DNA from: Tritrichomonas musculus
Taxonomy: Eukaryota > Parabasalia > Tritrichomonadida > Tritrichomonadidae
Length of the DNA: 64,000 nucleotides
Direction of reading: 5' to 3'
Assembly: GCA_039105265.1 (NCBI GenBank)
Contig: JAPFFF010000007.1
Location: 1,302,001-1,366,000 of the forward strand
The notes below the pieces were generated by a model. That model searched no databases, was not told where the DNA came from, and saw only the letters and a list, made by a program, of their open reading frames with translations. Below are positions 20,615-28,860 of this stretch, one piece after another; position 1 is the first letter of the stretch, and the number at the start of each line of letters is the position of its first letter. The translations under genes and the position numbers were made by a program.

Positions 20615-23600
20615 ATGAGTGGCGAGTATTCAAAGCTGAAAATCCCTCTTTTTAAAGATCGCGTTGCCATTGATTGGGGTGTTAAGCTTTGCAAATCAGA
20701 TTTGGAAGAAAATACAATATTATACGAAAATCTTATCCCTCGTTCGCTAATCGATAAATATATATTGCCCAAAGAAACACCAAAAGAACCATCAAATGAC
20801 GCGCAACCAGATAATGCAAAATCACAGACAGAAAAAAACACAATCGTTGGGAATAATCTCAAAAGCGATTCACAATCACTCAAATTTAATTTTCAACAAA
20901 TTAATAGTAACGAACAAAAAAATAATAATACAACAGGCAATCAATTTAATTTTGGAACTACTCAATCTCAACCAGAATCTACAAAAAATGGAAAAGGAGC
21001 CTTTGGATTCAGCTTTAATGGTCTTAATACAAATCAAAAAGATAACAAGCAAGAATCCGCATCAACCGCGCCTAAATTTGGATTCAATATTGGCGACTTT
21101 AATTTGAACCAAACAAAAGCAAGTTCAGAATCGACAACTACAAAAGTAGAAACAAAACAATCAACACCAGGCTTTACCTTTGGAGAATTTTCATTCAATC
21201 CAAACGATACAAAACCAAATTCAACAACTAATGCAGAAACGCCATCAACAAGCGAATTCAAATTCGACCTTTCTAGCTTTGGCAAGAAAGATACCAAACC
21301 AGAATCCACAACAGTATCTTCTTCATCAGGATTTAATATCAATGGATTATCTTTCGACAAGAAAGAAAGCACGCCTACGGCGCCGACATCATTAAATTTC
21401 AACTTTGGCGAATCTTCACTCAATAAAGAAGACAAACCAGAAGCAACCAAACCAAGCTTTAATTTTGGCAACTTTTCGTTCGATAAAAAAGAATCTAAAG
21501 CAGAACCCAGTGCACCAGCAGAATTCAGCTTTGGCAACTTTTCATTTGATAAGAAAGATTCTAAAGCAGAAACAGCCAAACCAGCAACAACGTCAGGATT
21601 CAGCCTTGGCGACTTTTCTCTTGGTAACAATGATACTAAAACAGAAACAGCCAAACCAGCAACAACATCAGGATTCAACTTTGGCAACTTTTCATTCGAT
21701 AAGAAAGAAACTACAGAAGAAGCAGCTAAGCCAGCAACACCTGGATTCAACTTTGGCAACTTTTCATTCGATAAGAAAGAAGCGACAACAGAAGCAGCTA
21801 AGCCAGCAACATCAGGATTCAGTTTTGATAGTTTGTCATTCGATAAGAAAGAAACTACAGAAGCAGCTAAGCCAGCAGCATCGGGATTCAACTTTGGCAA
21901 CTTTTCATTTGATAAGAAAGAAACTGCAGCAGAAACAGCCAAACCAGCAGAATCAACTTCATCAGGATTCAGCTTTGGCAACTTTTCATTCGATAAGAAA
22001 GAAGCGACAACAGAAGCAGCTAAGCCAGCAACATCAGGATTCAGTTTTGATAGTTTGTCATTCGATAAGAAAGAAACTACAGAAGCAGCAGCTAAGCCAG
22101 CAACACCTGGATTCAACTTTGGCAACTTTTCATTCGATAAGAAAGAAGCGACAACAGAAGCAGCTAAGCCAGCAGAATCAACTTCATCAGGATTCAGCTT
22201 TGGCAACTTTTCATTCGATAAGAAAGAAGCGACAACAGAAGCAGCTAAGCCAGCAACATCAGGATTCAGTTTTGATAGTTTGTCATTCGATAAGAAAGAA
22301 ACTACAGAAGCAGCTAAGCCAGCAACACCTGGATTCAACTTTGGCAACTTTTCATTCGATAAGAAAGAAGCGACAACAGAAGCAGCTAAGCCAGCAACAT
22401 CAGGATTCAGTTTTGATAGTTTGTCATTCGATAAGAAAGAAACTACAGAAGCAGCAGCTAAGCCAGCAACACCTGGATTCAACTTTGGTGGACTTTCTCT
22501 TAATAATAATGAAACTAAAGCAGAAACAGCCAAATCTGCAGCACCAACAACATCAGGATTCAGTTTCGGTGGTTTGTCACTTGGTAAGAAAGAAACTGCA
22601 GCAGAAGCAGCCAAATATGCAGAACCAACTTCATCAGGCTTCAACTTTGGCGGACTTTCTCTCAATAATAATGAAGCTAAAACAGAAACAGCCAAGTCTG
22701 CAGCATCATCAACTTCAGGATTCAACTTTGGTGGTTTGTCTTCTGATAAGAAAGAAACAACAGCAGAAACAGCCAAGCCAGCAGCTCCAGCAGCATCGGG
22801 ATTCAGCTTCGGTGGACTTTCTCTTGGCAGCAATGAAGCCAAAACAGAAACAGCCAAGCCAGCAGCTCCAGCAACATCGGGATTCAGCTTTGGCGGACTT
22901 TCTCTTGGCAGCAATGAAGCCAAAACAGAAACAGCCAAACCAGCAGCATCAGGATTCAACTTTGGCGGACTTTCTCTTGACAAGAAAGAAACTAAAACAG
23001 AAACAGCCAAGCCAGCAGCACCAGCAGCATCAGGATTCAGCTTTGGCGGACTTTCTCTTGGCAGCAATGAAGCCAAAACAGAAACAGCCAAACCAGCAGC
23101 ATCAGGATTCAACTTTGGCGGACTTTCTCTTGACAAGAAAGAAACTAAAACAGAAACAGCCAAGCCAGCATCACCAGCAGCATCAGGATTCAGCTTTGGC
23201 GGACTTTCTCTTGACAAGAAAGAAACTAAAACAGAAACACCTAAGCCAGCAGCACCAGCACCATCAGGATTCAACTTTGGTGGACTTTCTCTTGGCAGCA
23301 ATGAAGCCAAAACAGAAACAGCCAAGCCAGCAGCATCGGGATTCAACTTTGGCAACTTTTCATTTGACAAGAAAGAAACTAAAACAGAAACAGCCAAGCC
23401 AGCAGCACCAGCAGCATCAGGATTCAGCTTTGGCGGACTTTCTCTTGGCAGCAATGAAGCCAAAACAGAAACAGCCAAACCAGCAGCATCAGGATTCAAC
23501 TTTGGCGGACTTTCTCTTGACAAGAAAGAAACTAAAACAGAAACAGCCAAGCCAGCATCACCAGCAGCATCAGGATTCAGCTTTGGCGGACTTTCTCTTG

Positions 23601-26600
23601 ACAAGAAAGAAACTAAAACAGAAACACCTAAGCCAGCAGCACCAGCACCATCAGGATTCAACTTTGGTGGACTTTCTCTTGGCAGCAATGAAGCCAAAAC
23701 AGAAACAGCCAAACCAGCAGCACCAGCAGCATCAGGATTCAACTTTGGCGGACTTTCTCTTGACAAGAAAGAAACTAAAACAGAAACAGCCAAGCCAGCA
23801 TCACCAGCAGCATCAGGATTCAACTTTGGTGGACTTTCTCTCGGAAGCAATGAAGCTAAAGCAGAAACAGCCAAGCCAGCAGCACCAGCAACATCGGGAT
23901 TCAGCTTCGGTGGTTTGTCTATAAACAAGAATGAAACCACAGCAGAAACAGCCAAACCAGCAGCACCAGGATTCAGCTTCGGCGGCATGTCACTTGATAA
24001 TAAAGAAACTAAAACAGAAACAGCCAAGCCAGCAGCACCAGTAGCATCAGGATTCAACTTTGGTGGACTTTCTCTTGGCAGCAATGAAGCCAAAACAGAA
24101 ACAGCCAAGCCAGCATCACCAGTAGCATCAGGATTCAACTTTGGTGGACTTTCTCTTGGCAGCAATGAAGCCAAAACTGAAACAGCCAAACCAGCAGCAC
24201 CAGCAACATCGGGATTCAACTTTAGCGGACTTTCTCTTGACAAGAAAGAAACTAAAACAGAAACAGCCAAACCAGCAGCACCAGGATTCAACTTTGGTGG
24301 ACTTTCTCTTGGCAGCAATGAAGCCAAAACAGAAACAGCCAAACCAGCAGCATCAGGATTCAACTTTGGCGGACTTTCTCTTGACAAGAAAGAAACTAAA
24401 ACAGAAACAGCCAAGCCAGCATCACCAGCAACATCGGGATTCAGCTTTGGCGGACTTTCTCTTGACAAGAAAGAAACTAAAACAGAAACAGCCAAGCCAG
24501 CAGCACCAGCAGCATCGGGATTCAACTTTGGCGGACTTTCTCTTGACAAGAAAGAAACTAAAACAGAAACAGCCAAGCCAGCAGCACCAGCAGCATCGGG
24601 ATTCAGCTTCGGTGGACTTTCTCTTGGCAGCAATGAAGCCAAAACAGAAACAGCCAAGCCAGCAGCATCACCAGTAGCATCAGGATTCAACTTTGGTGGA
24701 CTTTCTCTTGGCAGCAATGAAGCCAAAACTGAAACAGCCAAACCAGCAGCACCAGCAACATCGGGATTCAACTTTAGCGGACTTTCTCTTGACAAGAAAG
24801 AAACTAAAACAGAAACGCCTAAGCCAGCAGCACCAGCAACATCGGGATTCAACTTTGGCAACTTTTCATTTGATAAGAAAGAAACTGCAGCAGAAACAGC
24901 CAAGCCAGCAGCACCAGCAGCATCGGGATTCAACTTTGGCGGACTTTCTCTTGACAAGAAAGAAACTAAAACAGAAACAGCCAAGCCAGCAGCATCGGGA
25001 TTCAACTTTGGTGGACTTTCTCTTGGCAGCAATGAAGCCAAAACAGAAACAGCCAAACCAGCAGCACCAGCAGCATCGGGATTCAACTTTAGCGGACTTT
25101 CTCTTGACAAGAAAGAAACTAAAACAGAAACACCTAAGCCAGCAGCACCAGCAACATCGGGATTCAACTTTGGCAACTTTTCATTTGATAAGAAAGAAAC
25201 TGCAGCAGAAACAGCCAAGCCAGCAGCACCAGCAGCATCGGGATTCAGCTTTGGTGGACTTTCTCTTGGCAGCAATGAAGCCAAAACAGAAACAGCCAAA
25301 CCAGCAGCACCAGCAGCATCAGGATTCAACTTTGGCAACTTTTCATTTGATAAGAAAGAAACTGCAGCAGAAACAGCCAAGCCAGCAGCATCAGCAGCAT
25401 CAGGATTCAACTTTGGTGGACTTTCTCTTGGCAGCAATGAAGCCAAAACAGAAACAGCCAAACCAGCAGCACCAGCAACATCGGGATTCAACTTTAGCGG
25501 ACTTTCTCTTGACAAGAAAGAAACTAAAACAGAAACACCTAAGCCAGCAGCACCAGCAACATCGGGATTCAACTTTGGCAACTTTTCATTTGATAAGAAA
25601 GAAACTGCAGCAGAAACAGCCAAGCCAGCAGCACCAGCAGCATCGGGATTCAGCTTTGGTGGACTTTCTCTTGGCAGCAATGAAGCCAAAACAGAAACAG
25701 CCAAACCAGCAGCACCAGCAGCATCAGGATTCAACTTTGGCAACTTTTCATTTGATAAGAAAGAAACTGCAGCAGAAACAGCCAAGCCAGCAGCATCAGC
25801 AGCATCAGGATTCAACTTTGGTGGACTTTCTCTTGGCAGCAATGAAGCCAAAACAGAAACAGCCAAGCCAGCAGCATCGGGATTCAACTTTGGCAACTTT
25901 TCATTTGATAAGAAAGAAACTGCAGCAGAAACAGCCAAGCCAGCAGCACCAGCAACATCGGGATTCAGCTTCGGTGGACTTTCTCTTGGCAGCAATGAAG
26001 CCAAAACAGAAACAGCCAAGCCAGCAGCACCAGTAGCATCAGGATTCAACTTTGGCGGACTTTCTCTTGACAAGAAAGAAACTAAAACAGAAACACCTAA
26101 GCCAGCAGCACCAGCAGCATCAGGATTCAACTTTGGTGGACTTTCTCTCGGAAGCAATGAAGCCAAAACAGAAACAGCCAAGCCAGCAGCACCAGCAGCA
26201 TCGGGATTCAACTTTGGCAACTTTTCATTTGATAAGAAAGAAACTGCAGCAGAAACAGCCAAACCAGCAGAATCAACTTCATCAGGATTCAGCTTTGGCA
26301 ACTTTTCATTCGATAAGAAAGAAGCGACAACAGAAGCAGCTAAGCCAGCAACATCAGGATTCAGTTTTGATAGTTTGTCATTCGATAAGAAAGAAACTAC
26401 AGAAGCAGCTAAGCCAGCAACACCTGGATTCAACTTTGGCAACTTTTCATTCGATAAGAAAGAAGCGACAACAGAAGCAGCTAAGCCAGCAACATCAGGA
26501 TTCAGTTTTGATAGTTTGTCATTCGATAAGAAAGAAACTACAGAAGCAGCAGCTAAGCCAGCAACACCTGGATTCAACTTTGGCGGTTTATCTATAAGCA

Positions 26601-27241
26601 AGAACGAAACTAAAGAATCAGCAAAAGCAGCGCCAGCAGGACTCAGTTTTGGCAACTTTTCTCTTGACAAGAAAGAAACGCAAAAGGAAACCACAAAAGA
26701 GACAGCCAAGCCTGCAACAAGCTTCAACTTTGGCGACTTTTCATTTGACAAGAAAGAAGCCAAAACAGAAGAAGCAGCCAAGCCAGCAGTGCCTGCATCA
26801 GCAACCAGCTTTGATCCTCCCAAGCCATCGCCATGGCCCGGCTTCGGCAGCACCAGTGTCCAGCCTAAAGAAACTTCACCCACAACAGCAACCACAGCCG
26901 CAGCGGGCAGTGCCGACTCCAAGAAAGAAATGCCACCCTTCAACTTCCCTGATTTCACTTTCTCCAACATGAAGCTCATGAACAGCAGCGATGCAAAGTC
27001 ATCAGCTCCAAAGACGAAAAACCTCTTCAGCGACTTCACGTTTGGCATCAAGAAGAGCGATGCCAAGCCAGCAAACGAATCTCCAAAAGGATCGCCAACA
27101 TTCAACATTAAATTCACTCCAGCGAGTGGATTAAACCGTTTCCAATTTGAACAGCTTCCGACATCTACACAGTCAACAAGCAAGGTCGATGCAATAAATG
27201 AGCTAGGAAAGAAGTTAAACTTTAATCCGCGAAACATTTGA
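20615..27241 (+). CDS. Giant FxFG-repeat nucleoporin
   Basis: A 2208-residue protein made almost entirely of FG repeats. Roughly sixty units of about 30-36 residues each contain a GFNFGG, GFSFGG or GFNFGN core (FxFG type), then LSLGSNEAKTETAKPAA or FSFDKKET-type spacers rich in Lys, Glu, Thr, Ala and Pro. Such domains line the nuclear pore and bind transport receptors. The N-terminal 50 residues (GEYSKLKIPLFKDRVAIDWG) and the last 130 (ending INELGKKLNFNPRNI) are not repetitive and may anchor or bind partners; I recognise no RanBP or Nsp1 coiled-coil domain, so the exact Nup class is open. The longer frame starts at a TTG (20567); the first ATG is 20615. The spacer codons are GC-richer than the surroundings, and long internal duplications mark recent repeat turnover. 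Confidence 0.85.
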   Translation: MSGEYSKLKIPLFKDRVAIDWGVKLCKSDLEENTILYENLIPRSLIDKYILPKETPKEPSNDAQPDNAKSQTEKNTIVGNNLKSDSQSLKFNFQQINSNEQKNNNTTGNQFNFGTTQSQPESTKNGKGAFGFSFNGLNTNQKDNKQESASTAPKFGFNIGDFNLNQTKASSESTTTKVETKQSTPGFTFGEFSFNPNDTKPNSTTNAETPSTSEFKFDLSSFGKKDTKPESTTVSSSSGFNINGLSFDKKESTPTAPTSLNFNFGESSLNKEDKPEATKPSFNFGNFSFDKKESKAEPSAPAEFSFGNFSFDKKDSKAETAKPATTSGFSLGDFSLGNNDTKTETAKPATTSGFNFGNFSFDKKETTEEAAKPATPGFNFGNFSFDKKEATTEAAKPATSGFSFDSLSFDKKETTEAAKPAASGFNFGNFSFDKKETAAETAKPAESTSSGFSFGNFSFDKKEATTEAAKPATSGFSFDSLSFDKKETTEAAAKPATPGFNFGNFSFDKKEATTEAAKPAESTSSGFSFGNFSFDKKEATTEAAKPATSGFSFDSLSFDKKETTEAAKPATPGFNFGNFSFDKKEATTEAAKPATSGFSFDSLSFDKKETTEAAAKPATPGFNFGGLSLNNNETKAETAKSAAPTTSGFSFGGLSLGKKETAAEAAKYAEPTSSGFNFGGLSLNNNEAKTETAKSAASSTSGFNFGGLSSDKKETTAETAKPAAPAASGFSFGGLSLGSNEAKTETAKPAAPATSGFSFGGLSLGSNEAKTETAKPAASGFNFGGLSLDKKETKTETAKPAAPAASGFSFGGLSLGSNEAKTETAKPAASGFNFGGLSLDKKETKTETAKPASPAASGFSFGGLSLDKKETKTETPKPAAPAPSGFNFGGLSLGSNEAKTETAKPAASGFNFGNFSFDKKETKTETAKPAAPAASGFSFGGLSLGSNEAKTETAKPAASGFNFGGLSLDKKETKTETAKPASPAASGFSFGGLSLDKKETKTETPKPAAPAPSGFNFGGLSLGSNEAKTETAKPAAPAASGFNFGGLSLDKKETKTETAKPASPAASGFNFGGLSLGSNEAKAETAKPAAPATSGFSFGGLSINKNETTAETAKPAAPGFSFGGMSLDNKETKTETAKPAAPVASGFNFGGLSLGSNEAKTETAKPASPVASGFNFGGLSLGSNEAKTETAKPAAPATSGFNFSGLSLDKKETKTETAKPAAPGFNFGGLSLGSNEAKTETAKPAASGFNFGGLSLDKKETKTETAKPASPATSGFSFGGLSLDKKETKTETAKPAAPAASGFNFGGLSLDKKETKTETAKPAAPAASGFSFGGLSLGSNEAKTETAKPAASPVASGFNFGGLSLGSNEAKTETAKPAAPATSGFNFSGLSLDKKETKTETPKPAAPATSGFNFGNFSFDKKETAAETAKPAAPAASGFNFGGLSLDKKETKTETAKPAASGFNFGGLSLGSNEAKTETAKPAAPAASGFNFSGLSLDKKETKTETPKPAAPATSGFNFGNFSFDKKETAAETAKPAAPAASGFSFGGLSLGSNEAKTETAKPAAPAASGFNFGNFSFDKKETAAETAKPAASAASGFNFGGLSLGSNEAKTETAKPAAPATSGFNFSGLSLDKKETKTETPKPAAPATSGFNFGNFSFDKKETAAETAKPAAPAASGFSFGGLSLGSNEAKTETAKPAAPAASGFNFGNFSFDKKETAAETAKPAASAASGFNFGGLSLGSNEAKTETAKPAASGFNFGNFSFDKKETAAETAKPAAPATSGFSFGGLSLGSNEAKTETAKPAAPVASGFNFGGLSLDKKETKTETPKPAAPAASGFNFGGLSLGSNEAKTETAKPAAPAASGFNFGNFSFDKKETAAETAKPAESTSSGFSFGNFSFDKKEATTEAAKPATSGFSFDSLSFDKKETTEAAKPATPGFNFGNFSFDKKEATTEAAKPATSGFSFDSLSFDKKETTEAAAKPATPGFNFGGLSISKNETKESAKAAPAGLSFGNFSLDKKETQKETTKETAKPATSFNFGDFSFDKKEAKTEEAAKPAVPASATSFDPPKPSPWPGFGSTSVQPKETSPTTATTAAAGSADSKKEMPPFNFPDFTFSNMKLMNSSDAKSSAPKTKNLFSDFTFGIKKSDAKPANESPKGSPTFNIKFTPASGLNRFQFEQLPTSTQSTSKVDAINELGKKLNFNPRNI
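22169..22488 (+). repeat. Internal duplicate block A1 of the nucleoporin array
   Basis: By my reading these 320 bp are identical to 26264-26583, although 4095 bp apart. The block encodes alternating NFSFDKKEATTEAAKPAT and DSLSFDKKETTEAAKPAT units. A shorter related stretch lies at about 21950-22110. Confidence 0.8.
25081..25890 (+). repeat. 405-bp higher-order tandem duplication
   Basis: A four-unit block starting at the NFSGLSLDKKETKTETPKP unit (25081) repeats in tandem at 25486, an offset of 405 bp or 135 codons, with near identity until about 25860. A 387-bp period is also visible between about 23261 and 23648. Confidence 0.7.
26264..26583 (+). repeat. Internal duplicate block A2 of the nucleoporin array
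   Basis: Perfect match, by my reading, to 22169-22488; the copies diverge at the next base (C here, T there). It closes the array just before the non-repetitive C-terminal region. Confidence 0.8.
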
Positions 27242-27573
27242 ATTTAAATTTAATTTTAAATTCAGCAAAATTTCTAGAAAGAGAAAAAAAAAAGAATATT
27301 GTTGATAAAGAGATTTTTCTTTGCTTAGAAAATGGTGAAAGCAAAAAAGAAGAGGATGAAATTAGAAAAAAAAAAAAAATAATTATATTTGTTTTAATGT
27401 TACTTTTTATTGAATTACTCTTTTTATAATAAAAATCTTAAGGTTTAATTATCTTTATTTCTTTTGGAAATGATATGGTTTTAATTGGCATTAATCAATC
27501 TTTTATTTATCAAAAAGAATATTGGTATTAATTTTAAATGTTTCATTTATGCATTTTCCCTCATATTCACTGA
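27242..27573. other. Intergenic, nucleoporin gene to tRNA-Pro
   Basis: About 330 bp of A- and T-rich DNA. An open frame from 27238 to 27429 is lysine/isoleucine low complexity and not convincing. Confidence 0.45.
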
Positions 27574-27645
27574 GGGTGATTGGTCTAGTGGTATGATTCT
27601 CGCTTTGGGTGCGAGAGGTCTCGGGTTCAATTCCCGAATCGCCCC
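27574..27645 (+). tRNA. tRNA-Pro (TGG)
   Basis: A 72-nt cloverleaf: acceptor GGGTGAT with ATCGCCC (one T-G pair), D arm GTC/GAT, anticodon stem CTCGC/GCGAG with loop TTTGGGT (anticodon TGG), T stem TCGGG/CCCGA with loop TTCAATT, discriminator C. A box TGGTCTAGTGG and B box GGTTCAATTCC are good Pol III signals and a run of nine T follows. It ends only 27 bp before the ATG of the next protein gene. Confidence 0.95.
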
Positions 27646-27672
27646 TGAATTTTTTTTTTATAATTTTTTATT

Positions 27673-28545
27673 ATGTTTGAAAATTTACAGCATCATTTTG
27701 ATTTATTTTTTACAGATGGATATTTAATTGTTTTTGATTCTCTGTTTAATTCTCCTCAATATTATTTTTGGTCAACAATTCAAGCACTTTGGGTTTTATA
27801 TGTCGTTCATCGTTCATATAGAATTTTCCCTAAAACATATTCTAGATATGTAAATCAATTTGTCCTTGGCTTGCTTATGACATTTGGAGGAAGAGAAATA
27901 TCTGCAATGAAAATTGGTGATGAATCCCCTCTCAAACTTAATCCTTATACACCAATAATTTTTGGAATACTTTTTATTCTATATGAATTAACTCCTTATG
28001 ATATATTTTATATCATTATTAATCGACTTTTTTATTTCCTTGGACTTCTCCAAGGATCAAACCAAGCGCGATATTTTGTTTACCTATCTAGTAAACTTCC
28101 GCAAGATATTCCTGTTGTATTTCTTTGTGCATTATTTGATCAACTCACAGAAAGGTACTTACGATTATTATTTGGAGGTCGTGGGACGCCAATTTCAGAT
28201 GTCAATACAATTATTAGAAATTTGATTTTTTGTTGTTTTTATTTTGGGATTACAAATCAAGGAATGATATCAGACTTATTGGGGTTGTACGATATTCAAT
28301 TTCCAGCTCTGTTTCTTGCAGCGATCACTGGATTTTTTAATGCACTCGATAATTTTGGAGATAAATATGATAGGATGGATCCAGAAGAAGATGAAAAGGA
28401 ACGTATCAAATTCGAGGAGAGTAAAAAATGGAAAAATGAAAAATCTATGGATGCTGCCGAAGAAAAAGATGATAAAAACAAATCAGATTCAGTTCAAGGA
28501 CCAAATAAGAAGAATAAAAAAAGTGGGAAACGAAACAAGAAATGA
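27673..28545 (+). CDS. TRIC-like (TMEM38) cation channel protein
   Basis: A 290-residue membrane protein with about seven hydrophobic spans in residues 1-220 and a charged Lys/Glu tail (about 225-290, ending in a KKNKKSGKRNKK cluster). The order of features fits the trimeric intracellular cation (TRIC) family: a glycine pair in LLMTFGGREIS followed by a KIGDESPL segment, then FILYELTPYDIFY, which resembles the family's YSPFD segment, and a second glycine pair LLFGGRGTPISDVN before the last spans. TRIC channels sit in the ER or SR and balance charge during calcium release; whether it conducts here is inference. The ATG at 27673 lies 27 bp after tRNA-Pro, so its promoter must overlap the tRNA gene or its terminator. 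Confidence 0.68.
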   Translation: MFENLQHHFDLFFTDGYLIVFDSLFNSPQYYFWSTIQALWVLYVVHRSYRIFPKTYSRYVNQFVLGLLMTFGGREISAMKIGDESPLKLNPYTPIIFGILFILYELTPYDIFYIIINRLFYFLGLLQGSNQARYFVYLSSKLPQDIPVVFLCALFDQLTERYLRLLFGGRGTPISDVNTIIRNLIFCCFYFGITNQGMISDLLGLYDIQFPALFLAAITGFFNALDNFGDKYDRMDPEEDEKERIKFEESKKWKNEKSMDAAEEKDDKNKSDSVQGPNKKNKKSGKRNKK

Positions 28546-28860
28546 TATAATATTATATTTTAAATAAAATGTTGATGAAAACTTCCAGTACATGTTTGTA
28601 TAAATAAGAAAATTCAGTTTAATTTGTAATGTAATGCCTTATTTCAATAATAAGCATATTAATCATTGTAATATATAAAACTATCAAAGCAAATTAAAAC
28701 TATTTATCTTTTTATTTTCTTTCAATCGTCATTTTGAGTCTAATTATTAAAGTAATAATAACATGTTAATGATTTCATAATGAAAAAAAAAAAAAAACGT
28801 TTTTTCCTCATCTCAAAATAATAGGTTAACAACTTTTTTTTTATAGCTCAAATAGAATTA
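28546..28860. other. Short intergenic region
   Basis: About 315 bp of AT-rich sequence between two genes on the same strand; no feature recognised beyond A- and T-tracts near 28780-28850. Confidence 0.4.

Noticed and set aside
21034-27237. Antisense 2067-codon open frame
   Set aside because: It mirrors the FG array, has no domain, and is explained by repeat codon content; the sense strand has a clear FxFG protein with unique ends.
27485-27727. 80-codon open frame spanning the tRNA-Pro gene
   Set aside because: It runs through the tRNA and into the TRIC-like gene in another frame; no protein-like composition.
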